64,000 nt of DNA from Yersinia rochesterensis (GTDB taxonomy: Bacteria > Pseudomonadota > Gammaproteobacteria > Enterobacterales > Enterobacteriaceae). The position numbers and the translations under genes were made by a program. The stretch covers positions 4,278,001 through 4,342,000 of the forward strand of contig NZ_CP032482.1 in assembly GCF_003600645.1 (NCBI RefSeq). The letters run 5' to 3'. Positions 30,777-39,922 of this stretch are shown one piece after another (positions within the stretch are counted from its first letter, which is position 1; every line of letters begins with the position of its first letter). The notes beneath the pieces are model-generated. The model did no database searches. It saw nothing but the letters and a program-made list of their open reading frames with translations, and had not been told where the DNA came from.

Positions 30777-31384
30777 ATGACAAATTCAGCAATGATAGTT
30801 GATGACCACCCAGCCATTCATGAAAAATCGTCACAAAGCAAAGATTTTTCAACTACTTATGAGTCAGTCGATAGCAATAAAGCTCTCGAAACATTAAAAG
30901 ACAATACTATTGATCTGGTTATTATCGATATTGAATTTCCAAACTTTGATGGTTTTTTATTGCTAAAAAAACTGCAGCAATGTGGTTTTACCGATAAATC
31001 ATTATTATTTTCCGCTAAAAATGAGCATTTTTTTGCAGTGCAAGCACTACAGGCTGGTGCAAGCGGTTTGATTAGTAAAAATATCAGTGAAATTCTTTTT
31101 TCCGCACAGAATGTATTACGTGGATATTCTTTATTCCCATCTGAAACTTTGAGTCAATTAGCCGGGCAGCCTTCAAGCTATAAGCTATAAGCTCATCAAT
31201 GGGACTCGCGTGTTGTCAGAATGGGAAATTAATGGTTTTGCTGATCTGACCAATGGTCTGGAAAATAAACAGATTAATGATGAGATATTTATCAGTAACA
31301 GAACTGTCAGTACCAATAGGATGCATATCCTAACTAAATTAAGGCTAAATTCTGTCATTAGACTGCCTGTGCCCATACCTATAA
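30777..31384 (+). pseudogene. EvgA/BvgA-like response regulator, frameshifted
   Basis: The first 137 residues form a receiver domain (acidic VDDHP, phosphoacceptor in IIDIEFP, FSAKNEHFF, GLISKN) and stop at 31188-31190. In the next frame the missing LuxR-type helix-turn-helix continues (LSEWEINGFADL, then FISNRTVSTNRMHI). Deleting one copy of a 7-bp tandem repeat restores a single frame across the break. As read, the regulator lacks its DNA-binding domain. The 3' limit is uncertain: in the helix-turn-helix frame no stop occurs before the kinase, and a one-base shift near 31360 would end it at TAA 31382. It could still dephosphorylate or titrate the kinase. Confidence 0.8.
31176..31189 (+). 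repeat. 7-bp tandem duplication in the response regulator
   Basis: AGCTATA occurs twice in tandem (31176-31182, 31183-31189). The second copy shifts the frame and creates the TAA at 31188-31190. Confidence 0.9.
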
Positions 31385-34300
31385 TTTGCTCTAGTTCAGC
31401 AATCTCTGCTTTACCGCGCAGGATATTATCGCTACATCGTTGGTTTTCTTTACGCATTTTACTGTGTTGTTTAATGTTACTTAGCGGGCAACTTCATGCT
31501 GAAACCAAGATGGCGAGCCGTCAGGGGTGTGATGCCGGTCAACCATTGACAATACACAGCATTGCGAACAGTTACAGTGAAGACTTATTACTTCCTCCGC
31601 CCACGGACACCCGTCAAGCAAGCACCCGTACAGTAAAAGTGGGCGTGGTTATTGATGCTAATAACCCTTTTATTGTTAATCGTGATGATAATGCCATTGA
31701 AGGCATTGTCGCTGATTATCTAAAAATCATCAGTGATGCCAGCCAACTCTCTTTCCAGATGATTGGTTATTGTGATTACGGCTTAGTATTGAATGCATTG
31801 GAAAATGGTCAGGTAGATTTAATGGCCGGCACCCCGATGCCCATTCAACCAGGGATGATTGCTTCCCATGCCTTCTTTACTAACCGACATGTGGAAGTTC
31901 GCAGTAATAATTGGGACCCCACTAAACGCACCCATCCGGAAACCGTGGCCATCGTGAATAACGAGCCTCTCTCACCGGAGTTTTTGTTTAACTATCATGC
32001 GGATAAAACTGCCGTATATCCTAACCAATTACAAGCGTTGCTGGCGGTTGCCTATGGTAATGCCGATGTGTTTGTCACTAATGCCACATCAGCCAACTAT
32101 TTAATTGACCAATTACAGCTGCTGACACTGCAAATTCGTAACTTTGCCCCTTATCATTCGGCCCCTTACACCTTCCTGGCACTGGAAAAAAATCAAAAAC
32201 TGATTAATGACATTAATCAGATTCAAGAGTTACTGTCCAGCCGGGCCACGGGCGAGATTCAACAGCGCTGGTTTGGCAGTAAGCATCATTACAATATTGA
32301 TGCCAAATTACTGTTGACGGAACAGGAAGTTACCTGGATTCAAAGCCATCCTGTGGTGACCTATGTGGCACCACAGGATCTGGCTCCATTGGTTTTTCGT
32401 GATCGCCAAACTGGCAAGATAGCCGGTTTTTCTGTCGATTTGATTGATATTATTGCGCGCCAAACCGGGATTAAATTTGAGCCGATTTACACCCAAGATA
32501 CCGGTGAAGGTATGCGGAATTTTGTTGACGGAAAAATAGATATGCTGCCGATTGTCGCGGTACGCAATGGCCAATACGGCAGTAACCTTTACTCCTCATC
32601 CGTCGCTCAATCTTTGTGGGGCATATTGACGCGAGAAGATCGCAAAGATATCAACAACGTAGCAGATTTGGCAGGAAAGCGGGTCGGTATACCTGCGGGC
32701 AGTACCTCCAGTGGAACCATTAGCAACCCTCTTTTAGCTCAAAAAATCACCTTTGTAGAAGCACCCGACACCATAACGTTGGTAAATTGGTTACAACAAG
32801 GGAAAGTCGATGCGATTATCAAGATAATGATGACCGCTAACTACCTGTCAGCACAGAACTTTACTCCTAATATTAAAATAGTCGCTGTTACCGGAGAAGA
32901 GCCATTGATGATGACATTTGCCATCAATCCGGCACTGCCTGAATTAAAAACCATCATTGATAAAGTCATTGAATCTATCCCACCGGAAGAGTTAGACAAT
33001 TTGATCAGTGAATGGAGTACATTCAAACCTAAACCAACCTCCTTTGATAATAATTATTTAGAAAATGAATGGCTAATACCGGCGCTGAAAATAAGCTCCG
33101 GCCTACTGCTGGTTTTCGGCTTGTATCTTTGTTATCTGGTGTTCAATAAACGCCGCCAGGCCAAGTTGTTACAGGCTCGTTTGCGGCAACAAGAAACCAT
33201 TATTAATGCCCTGCCATTTGCCGTTTTTATTCGCACCACAAATGATGAGTTAGCCGTTTATAACAGCCACTTTGCCAATGCCCATCAAGATAAACTGAAT
33301 GGCATGCTCAATCAGAAAACTGAGCAAGCCCACTGGCCAATGACCAATCTACTGAATCGCGAGATAGATAAGTATTGTCGTTATGTCTTACAAGATAGAC
33401 AGCCCCAAATGGTGGATTTGTCTATTGAGATAAACGGTGAGTTACGCGATATCTTCCTGTGGATTATTCCGCTAGATAATGCAGAACGCAGCCTACTCGG
33501 TGGCTGGCTGAATATCAGCCAACGCAAAACTGTTGAGCGCGAACTGGAAGCTGCCCGTGTCGAAGCTGAAGGTGCTAACCGCACTAAGAGTACGTTCCTG
33601 GCGACGATTAGCCATGAACTGCGCACACCAATGTACGTCATTATGGGATTGCTAGAGCTGGAACTACGCAGCAACAAGCCGGTGGATAAAAAGACGCTGG
33701 CAACGGTGTCTAATTCTGCTCAATCTTTGATGCTGTTGCTCGATGACATTATCGACTCCGCCAAAATCGAAGCCGGGCAACTGAGTGTCCACCCCGCTGT
33801 CGTTAATTTCAGTCAAGAAATAGAGCAAATCTTCTTGATTTATCGACCTATTGCCGATGAACGCCATCTAAAGCTCTCAAGCTGGCTGGATCACCAAATC
33901 CCTGATTTGGTGATGGTGGATATGCTGCGCATGCGCCAGGTGATGGGAAATCTATTAGGCAATGCTCTGAAGTTTACCGAACAGGGTGGAGTATCAGTGG
34001 ATATCACCTGGGAGGCCATTGACGAGAAACATGGCGTAATGAATATCGATATTACGGATACCGGTATTGGTATTTCCCCTGCGGCGCAGGCCACATTATT
34101 CCAGCCATTCAGCCAAGCCAATGAGGGTAAATCACCGCGTTTCGGGGGGTCTGGTTTAGGGTTGTGGATCTGTCATCAATTGATTCACAAAATGGGTGGA
34201 GAAATAACATTAGAAAGTCAGCTTGGCAAAGGAACCAGCCTGTTTGTCACATTGCCACTGGAGGTGGCGACTGCAATTGATGTGCTACAGGACTCAACCC

Positions 34301-35208
34301 TTGTGCATGCAGATGAAATGCAACTTAATCAATTGAAAAACTTGCGTATTCTCGTGGTAGATGATTTACCCGCCAACCGTCAGTTACTTCAACAGCAGTT
34401 AGTTTTTATCGGTATTGAGCAAGTTATGAGTGCCAAAAATGGTGCTGAAGCTTGGCAGATATTGCAGCAGTATAGTTTTGATGCCGTCATCACAGATTAC
34501 AATATGCCGTTGATGAATGGCTATGAACTGGCCACCCATATCCGAAATAGAGCCGCCATGAAAGATATGGTTATCATCGGTTGCACCGCCGATGCGCGGG
34601 AAGAAAGTACCACTCGTTGCATTGAGGCCGGTATGAACGATTACATAGTGAAACCCGTGTCTATTGATACACTGCGTACCACCCTACTTCGCCAGGAAAT
34701 TATTATCAATAATATGGATATTATTCATCATCACACCGTCATTGATGTCACCGCACAAGATAATCCATATCAAGAAGTGATAATGGCGGCTGATAATAAA
34801 AAACAATCCCCCCTTATAACGGCGCAGAAAAAGCTAAAATCACTCTCAAGGGGCAATAGCGAGGTGGAGTTGAAGTTATTGCAATCATTGCTGGAGAGTA
34901 ATGTGCAAGATACTGCGGTGCTGACACAACTGTATACGCGCCTTACTGTCGATAAAGACAACATCATTTCTGCTGATATTTATAAAGAAATGGCGAGCTT
35001 GGTTCATCGAATTAAAGGCGGTGTACAGCTGATTGATGCCCTGACACTGGTGGAAAGCTGTATTAAATTCGAATCCCTACTACGCGCGCAGGATAAATAT
35101 GCTGTCATTATACATGGCATCGATTACCTAATGTTATTGACTGTGACAAACCAATTATTAGTAGAATTAATTGCCTCATACACAGAAATAGTGAGTTCGC
35201 CACAATAG
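31369..35208 (+). CDS. EvgS/BvgS-like hybrid sensor histidine kinase
   Basis: This unorthodox kinase would sense a periplasmic signal and run a His-Asp-His phosphorelay. With the GTG start used here there are 1,279 residues. They comprise a signal/anchor helix (LRILLCCLMLLSG), two Venus-flytrap SBP_bac_3 domains (about 88-300 and 322-551), a membrane helix (about 568-592), HisKA with His749 (TISHELRTP), HATPase (NALKF, DTGIGIS, GSGLGLWI), a receiver with Asp1043 (ITDYNMP), and an HPt with His1213 (VHRIKGG). All catalytic residues are intact. The open frame actually starts earlier, inside the regulator's helix-turn-helix, so the true start is uncertain. Its cognate regulator upstream is broken. 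Confidence 0.88.
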   Translation: MPIPIICSSSAISALPRRILSLHRWFSLRILLCCLMLLSGQLHAETKMASRQGCDAGQPLTIHSIANSYSEDLLLPPPTDTRQASTRTVKVGVVIDANNPFIVNRDDNAIEGIVADYLKIISDASQLSFQMIGYCDYGLVLNALENGQVDLMAGTPMPIQPGMIASHAFFTNRHVEVRSNNWDPTKRTHPETVAIVNNEPLSPEFLFNYHADKTAVYPNQLQALLAVAYGNADVFVTNATSANYLIDQLQLLTLQIRNFAPYHSAPYTFLALEKNQKLINDINQIQELLSSRATGEIQQRWFGSKHHYNIDAKLLLTEQEVTWIQSHPVVTYVAPQDLAPLVFRDRQTGKIAGFSVDLIDIIARQTGIKFEPIYTQDTGEGMRNFVDGKIDMLPIVAVRNGQYGSNLYSSSVAQSLWGILTREDRKDINNVADLAGKRVGIPAGSTSSGTISNPLLAQKITFVEAPDTITLVNWLQQGKVDAIIKIMMTANYLSAQNFTPNIKIVAVTGEEPLMMTFAINPALPELKTIIDKVIESIPPEELDNLISEWSTFKPKPTSFDNNYLENEWLIPALKISSGLLLVFGLYLCYLVFNKRRQAKLLQARLRQQETIINALPFAVFIRTTNDELAVYNSHFANAHQDKLNGMLNQKTEQAHWPMTNLLNREIDKYCRYVLQDRQPQMVDLSIEINGELRDIFLWIIPLDNAERSLLGGWLNISQRKTVERELEAARVEAEGANRTKSTFLATISHELRTPMYVIMGLLELELRSNKPVDKKTLATVSNSAQSLMLLLDDIIDSAKIEAGQLSVHPAVVNFSQEIEQIFLIYRPIADERHLKLSSWLDHQIPDLVMVDMLRMRQVMGNLLGNALKFTEQGGVSVDITWEAIDEKHGVMNIDITDTGIGISPAAQATLFQPFSQANEGKSPRFGGSGLGLWICHQLIHKMGGEITLESQLGKGTSLFVTLPLEVATAIDVLQDSTLVHADEMQLNQLKNLRILVVDDLPANRQLLQQQLVFIGIEQVMSAKNGAEAWQILQQYSFDAVITDYNMPLMNGYELATHIRNRAAMKDMVIIGCTADAREESTTRCIEAGMNDYIVKPVSIDTLRTTLLRQEIIINNMDIIHHHTVIDVTAQDNPYQEVIMAADNKKQSPLITAQKKLKSLSRGNSEVELKLLQSLLESNVQDTAVLTQLYTRLTVDKDNIISADIYKEMASLVHRIKGGVQLIDALTLVESCIKFESLLRAQDKYAVIIHGIDYLMLLTVTNQLLVELIASYTEIVSSPQ

Positions 35209-35409
35209 TGCAATGACCTAATCAAACAGGACACTTTGTTAGAGAGATAATAAACAACACTAACGAGTTGAGAATGCGAAGAAAAGCGTTTTTCCATCAG
35301 TTCAGCCAAGAATGTGTCCATCTGATGCTTCATGGTCAGGCTGTTGGAATGGTGAATACTTGAAGCCGGTATACCCCACTAAATTCCGCAGAGATAAGGC
35401 AACTCTTGA

Positions 35410-35597
35410 GCGCCGAGCATTGAGCTTCATTTGGGGGCATCTCTAAAAGGACAGTATTTTTATGCCCCCAATTATGCCCCCAGCACAGGGTAGAAACCAG
35501 TAGACCACTGTAGATTCAGACAGACTATTTTCATTGTAACCATTGGATTATAAAAGGATTTATTGACCAAGAGAGAAAGCGGGAGATAGGCCTTGGC
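35410..35597 (-). pseudogene. Leader and first codons of a lost P4-type integrase
   Basis: Reading leftwards from the att core, the sequence shows a typical P4-integrase leader: two GGGGGCAT words (35463-35485 region), GTCTACTGG, and an ATG at 35430 starting MKLNAR, the usual start of such integrases. Similarity stops after about seven codons. I take it as the stump of an older selC-integrated element. The stretch 35209-35409 holds nothing I recognise. Confidence 0.5.
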
Positions 35598-35608
35598 AGA
35601 TCACAGGA
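35598..35608. repeat. Left att core of the satellite
   Basis: AGATCACAGGA, preceded by TTGGC, duplicates the 3' end of tRNA-Sec seen at 46514-46524. Confidence 0.8.
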
Positions 35609-35666
35609 ATACCTAAAGAATCATTAAATACTGATATATAAGTAAAATATTAAAACATAAGTATGA

Positions 35667-35696
35667 TTCTATACACTTTCCTATACACAATAGTTA
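35667..35696. repeat. Left arm-type repeat (integrase or Vis site)
   Basis: This 30-nt sequence matches 46374-46403 at 27 of 30 positions in the same orientation. It contains two CTATACAC-like words. Paired copies near both ends are expected for recombinase arm sites. Confidence 0.65.
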
Positions 35697-35785
35697 ATGC
35701 GGTGATATTTTAAGCAATTATTAGGGTGAAAACTCAGTAGGTATATATTTTCAATATCAGCCAAGAAAAAAAGATTTATAGAAAA

Positions 35786-35891
35786 ACTGTTCACACTGTT
35801 CACTTTTGAATTTAATCATTTAAATACAATGGATTAGATGGTGATGAGTTAGTGACGAGTTTGGCAAAACTAGTCACTTGCTGTGAACAGT
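35786..35891. other. Iteron cluster 1 (P4 crr-like)
   Basis: Decamers related to GGTGAACAGT, the site bound by P4 alpha protein, occur at 35786-35795 and 35795-35804 (inverted) and 35882-35891 (direct). Weaker copies lie at 35840-35849 and 35851-35860. P4 needs two such regions, ori1 and crr. Confidence 0.65.
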
Positions 35892-35903
35892 CGGCCATTG
35901 AAT

Positions 35904-35930
35904 ACAAAAACACCAGCCTAGGCCGGTGTG
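35904..35930 (-). terminator. Second of two tandem terminators of the satellite's left operon
   Basis: On the minus strand ACACCGGCC/GGCTGGTGT (one G-U) is followed by T5. Confidence 0.7.
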
Positions 35931-35971
35931 ATTATTGTTGAGGTGCCAAGAGTTGTGGGACGAATTGGGGA

Positions 35972-35997
35972 TAAAAGAAAGGCCTGCAAGCAGGCCT
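35972..35997 (-). terminator. First of two tandem terminators of the satellite's left operon
   Basis: On the minus strand GGCCTGC/GCAGGCC with a 2-nt loop is followed by a T-rich tract. It lies downstream of the alpha operon and its cargo. Confidence 0.75.
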
Positions 35998-36153
35998 AAG
36001 TACACACTGATACATTGCTCCCCGGTGTTGGATGTATGAGGTTTGTACAACGCAACTATAAGTGTCGTAACTGATAGCGTCCAATGGGTTAGGCAGATCA
36101 ATAACAGCATATTGATCGGTAGAAACGATCGTGATGCTGTTTATTCAATATGC

Positions 36154-36188
36154 TTCACATTTAGGCAACCAGTCGGCCTCGCAGTCTT
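36154..36188 (-). repeat. 35-bp copy of the alpha-gene 3' end
   Basis: It matches 37585-37619 at 34 of 35 positions in the same orientation. It encodes the same peptide (DCEADWLPKCE) and then ends at its own TGA (36145-36147). It marks the left border of the cargo module; the right border is the alpha gene itself. Confidence 0.9.
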
Positions 36189-36285
36189 TGTGCCGTCAGA
36201 TAATCCCAGGCCTTATGAAATACCGACAACAGTTATTATGTTCTAAATAATATAATAAAACTTTTCTATAAATATACTTTAATTA

Positions 36286-37394
36286 TTAGAATGGGATATC
36301 AAAATCAATGAATTTAACATCCCTAGATATTTTCAAATAGAAATGGTCCTCAATATATTTTTTAACCTCACTTATTAGAGTGACATCTTCATTGATAATA
36401 TCAATTATATTTGCTGGCAATTTTTCCGTTTCTATATAAATAACATCTTCAGTTTTAGAGTTATATATATCTATAATTACAAAATCGATGTGGCGATCTA
36501 ACTCATTAATAATTAATCGCTTTATTTTACTTTGATATTTTGCATTAAAGCTTGGAATCATTTCAATTCTTTTTCTAAAAACTGACAATATATCATTAAA
36601 GAATTCTACATAACATTTTGATATATAATCATAATTATATTTGTGCAACATGTCGTAATCTTTAAGAGCTGACTTAAAATTCTCTTTGGTAGTAAAGTGA
36701 ATTTTTGCTGATACTGGCATGTTATTAATTATATAATTACTGATATATTGTTCACTACTTATTTCTGATGCTTTTACACTATCTTTATTGCACTTAATTA
36801 ATATGATTTTACTATCTATTATTGATATGAGGTAAAAAAATAAACACTCTTCTGTTTTTTTCTATTTGGCAATGACTCAAGCTCATATGACTGCGATTTC
36901 ATTAATGATGTAATAGATGAGAATATATTTTTGTCATTTTGTACTTTCCCGCTATCTAATTTCATTTCTTGAAACGCAAAAACATGATTATTTGGCTTGA
37001 ATATCTTATTATATAATCTTCCTTTAGGTAAATAATTTTCAGCATGTGATTTTTCATTAAAAGTATATTTCAGCACAGGGTCATTAGACCATGAGTGAGT
37101 TGGGTGCCATTCAATATTTGGATCATCAAATTTTATATCTTTTGAAATTAACGCCCAAGCATCAGTTTCACTCTTTTTACAGCTGATTATCAAGGTGGTA
37201 TATATACGGACACTTTCATAAGATACTGACTTATAGGCAATAATATCAATTTCTCTGATCGCTTTTTGAACATCATCAACATAATATTTATTATTAATAA
37301 CGCTCCATCTGGAATCAATTAAAAGGGATGAGACTTCATGTTCAAGTATAAATCCAGTACTTTTCACATTCTCTTCGAAATTTATTAAGTTCAT
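36286..37394 (-). CDS. PD-(D/E)XK-like cargo protein in two frames
   Basis: The first frame (37394-36819) encodes 191 residues. It has a nuclease-like core: Glu20 (ILEHEVSSLL), Asp50 (REIDIIAY) and Lys73 (IISCKKS), the E-D-xxK pattern of PD-(D/E)XK enzymes. The second frame (internal ATG 36720; ends 36286) encodes a helical C-terminal part of unknown function. The two join without any stop if ribosomes slip -1 at T7 (36834-36840), giving 368 residues. The whole is very AT-rich, and I recognise no named family beyond the fold. Alternatives are a simple frameshift pseudogene or two separate proteins. Its setting, cargo at the end of a P4 replication operon, suggests phage defence. Confidence 0.6.
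36834..36840 (-). promoter_or_regulatory. U7 slippery heptamer, candidate -1 frameshift site
   Basis: On the mRNA strand the run is U UUU UUU in the zero frame (codons TAT TTT TTT ACC), the exact phase needed for tandem -1 slippage. After slippage the next codon is TAC and the frame stays open to 36286. No stimulatory structure was identified. Confidence 0.5.
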
Positions 37395-37575
37395 TTTCGC
37401 TCATACTCAATGAGTTTATCTATGAATAAAACATACCGAAAATATTGATAAATTAATAGAGAAACAATCTCATACTTTTTCAAAAACAGTTAATTAGGTG
37501 TTTTCATTAAATGGCATCATAAATTTAACAATTGTTGAACCGACCTGAGCCGGTTCAGTTTTTATCTTTATAATC

Positions 37576-39909
37576 TTATGGGATTTCACATTTAGGCAAC
37601 CAGTCAGCCTCGCAGTCTTCACTTAATATCAGATTGGTTTGCATCCCCTGATTGGTCTTACGTTTCAATAAGGCTATTTCATATTCACTCAGGGTTTGCG
37701 GCACAGCGCGCCCGAATGCGGTCAGGCTCATTGGCCGTTGATGGCCGCGCGCCTCCATAAATGACAGGTAAGCGTGATACAGGTATTTACGCGGATTAGC
37801 CGGGATTATATTGGCATTCCCCATATACAGGCCATTGGGCGTATTAACCGCCAGCAGATAACCACAAAAATCAACCAGCGGGTCAGCACCGCGTTTAATC
37901 TCTAGCGCTTCATCCGAGTTCTGCTGTGCTTCGAGTAACATACGGGCATCATTGGGAGCAGTAAAACGCTGCATCAGGTGGCGCACCATTACCGCCAGCT
38001 CACCGGTAATTTTCGCCAACAACTGTGGATCACGCTCGTTAGCCGGGATGACTTCCGGGAACGGCAGAATAACCCGGCGACGGGATACGCCGCCGCTGCG
38101 GTCACTGAACTGCATCGGGTTGTTATTGACGGCCAGAATCACCGCCGGGATATGAGTGGAATAGGCATCTCGGTATTTCGGGTCTATGGCAACGGCATCG
38201 CCGCCAGTAATGGCTTTAATGCCGGCCCCGTCACCGCTCCAGCGCTCTTGGTCTGGCAGGATAATGAGAGAGAACCCCACCACCGAGGCACGTTCCCGCG
38301 ACGATTCCAGCGTATCGATGGTAGCCGAGGTGGTATTGTCTTTACCGGCCAGTAAGCTGGCAATGGAGGCCATCACGCTTTTACCACTGCCGCCCGGCCC
38401 GGTCACCTCAAGGAACAGTTGCCAGTCATAGCGGTTCGCCAACACCATATAAAGCGCCGCGAGAATACGCTCCTGTTTCTCATGCTGTTGCCCGGCGGCC
38501 CGCGTTAACCAGCGCCAAAAGTGCGGGGCATGGTCGGACAGATTTTCCCCGGTTTTGGGCGGGGTGTAATCCACACTGTTCACGGTACGCAACCAGTGCG
38601 TTTTCTGGTGTGCGCTGAACTGGCCGGTAGTGGTATCAAATACCCCGTTACGAAAACCTATCAAGTGCCGGACGGGTGTTCCCATTTGTGGCACCATCAG
38701 CTTGAGCGTATCGAGTACGCTGTTTATCCCTGATGCTGAGAACGGGGCGCGGATTTTATGGAACAGAGCGGCAATCTCCCGACTCAGTACACGATACGGC
38801 AGCACCTGCCATGCCCCTTTCTCATAGCGGCACAGGTCTTCACCCACCTGTGGCACCGCCAATAAGTGCTGATAGTGCTCGGCTAATAGTTCGGCCTTTT
38901 CACTGGCGCTCATGGCTTTCAGGTCGGCGTCACTGAGCGTATCAAACGGGCTGGTCTGTTGCGGCTGATTGAATGCTTGTAACTGGGTCAGAGTAGCCAG
39001 TTTGCCTTGCTGCTGATAAACGTCGTTCCAGTCACCGACAACCGACGGCAACGCCAGCTTACCGCCGCTCAATTGGGCGGCCTCTGTTGCGCGGCTCTGG
39101 CCGGTGCCGTTCTCGTCATTATCGGCGGCCAACAATAGCAATGCATCCGGGTAGTGGGTACGCAACTGTTGCGCCAGTGCGGGCAGATTGTTAGCGCTGA
39201 GCGCGACACACACCGCTTCCCCGGTCAGGTGATGCACCGTTAGCCCGGTAGCATAGCCCTCTGTCAGCCAGATAACGGCGTTATCCTGCCCAGCCAAAAA
39301 ATGACAGGCGGCTTTCACCTGCCCCCCGGCCAGTGTCCGCTTGTCACCGTCGGCGTTAATCAACTGAACATTAACCACTTCACCGGCACTGTCGGTTAGG
39401 GGAAATAACAGGTCGCCGGGCTGATAGGCAATACCCCCAACACGCAACGGTTTACCGTGTAATGTCAGCGTCTCCAGCTCTGGCCAGCCTTTGGCGGTCA
39501 GATAGGCATTCCCGGTCTGTAGTCTCGCTGCTGTCAGCAGTTGTTTAGCCTGTTCTGCGGCCTGCTGCCGTACTTGCGCTTTCTCCTGCGTTTCCTGTTC
39601 GGCATTGTGTGCCGGTAATGGCGGGAATGAGGGTTCCCCTAGCACCTCAGCCACTTTGCAGGCGGCTTCCTTGGTCGTGACCGCCAGCGCCTTTTCAACC
39701 AGATTCAGGCCATCGCCGCCGCCGCATTGGTTACAAAACCATGTGCCACGCCCTTGCAGGTTATCAAAGCGGAAACGGTCTTTACCGCCACACATTGGGC
39801 AGGGCTGCGCCCGACCTCCAGCGGTGATATGAATACCAAGAGCAGGGAGCAATACCGGCCACTGGCCGGTGGCTGCACGTGAGGTTTTTGAAACGTTTAA
39901 TAGTGTCAT
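37576..39909 (-). CDS. P4 alpha-like primase-helicase
   Basis: This replication protein of P4-type satellites combines origin binding, primase and 3'-5' helicase. Its 777 residues show an N-terminal zinc ribbon (Cys37, Cys40, Cys59, Cys62), a Toprim-type primase core (LTEGYATG, LLAADNDENGTG) and a D5/SF3-type helicase with Walker A at about 503-510 (GPGGSGKS). The C-terminal domain would bind the GGTGAACAGT iterons found at both ends of the backbone. The last four codons differ from those after the duplicated 3' end at 36154-36188, so the C-terminus was altered when the cargo arrived. Confidence 0.92.
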   Translation of the reverse strand: MTLLNVSKTSRAATGQWPVLLPALGIHITAGGRAQPCPMCGGKDRFRFDNLQGRGTWFCNQCGGGDGLNLVEKALAVTTKEAACKVAEVLGEPSFPPLPAHNAEQETQEKAQVRQQAAEQAKQLLTAARLQTGNAYLTAKGWPELETLTLHGKPLRVGGIAYQPGDLLFPLTDSAGEVVNVQLINADGDKRTLAGGQVKAACHFLAGQDNAVIWLTEGYATGLTVHHLTGEAVCVALSANNLPALAQQLRTHYPDALLLLAADNDENGTGQSRATEAAQLSGGKLALPSVVGDWNDVYQQQGKLATLTQLQAFNQPQQTSPFDTLSDADLKAMSASEKAELLAEHYQHLLAVPQVGEDLCRYEKGAWQVLPYRVLSREIAALFHKIRAPFSASGINSVLDTLKLMVPQMGTPVRHLIGFRNGVFDTTTGQFSAHQKTHWLRTVNSVDYTPPKTGENLSDHAPHFWRWLTRAAGQQHEKQERILAALYMVLANRYDWQLFLEVTGPGGSGKSVMASIASLLAGKDNTTSATIDTLESSRERASVVGFSLIILPDQERWSGDGAGIKAITGGDAVAIDPKYRDAYSTHIPAVILAVNNNPMQFSDRSGGVSRRRVILPFPEVIPANERDPQLLAKITGELAVMVRHLMQRFTAPNDARMLLEAQQNSDEALEIKRGADPLVDFCGYLLAVNTPNGLYMGNANIIPANPRKYLYHAYLSFMEARGHQRPMSLTAFGRAVPQTLSEYEIALLKRKTNQGMQTNLILSEDCEADWLPKCEIP
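37585..37619 (-). repeat. Alpha 3'-end repeat, copy inside the alpha gene
   Basis: This is the partner of 36154-36188 (34/35 identical). It covers codons for EDCEADWLPKCE near the alpha stop. Confidence 0.9.
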
Positions 39910-39922
39910 TCTCTGTTTTTCC

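Noticed and set aside
30414..35473. 13-bp exact repeat TATGCCCCCAATT at 30414-30426 and 35461-35473, possibly bounding the EvgAS-like locus
   Set aside because: Repeats of this length are expected by chance in 64 kb. Although the right copy lies in the old integrase leader, the left copy has no att-like context.
36043..36246. 67-residue plus-strand frame
   Set aside because: It is antisense to the duplicated alpha 3' end and has no independent support.
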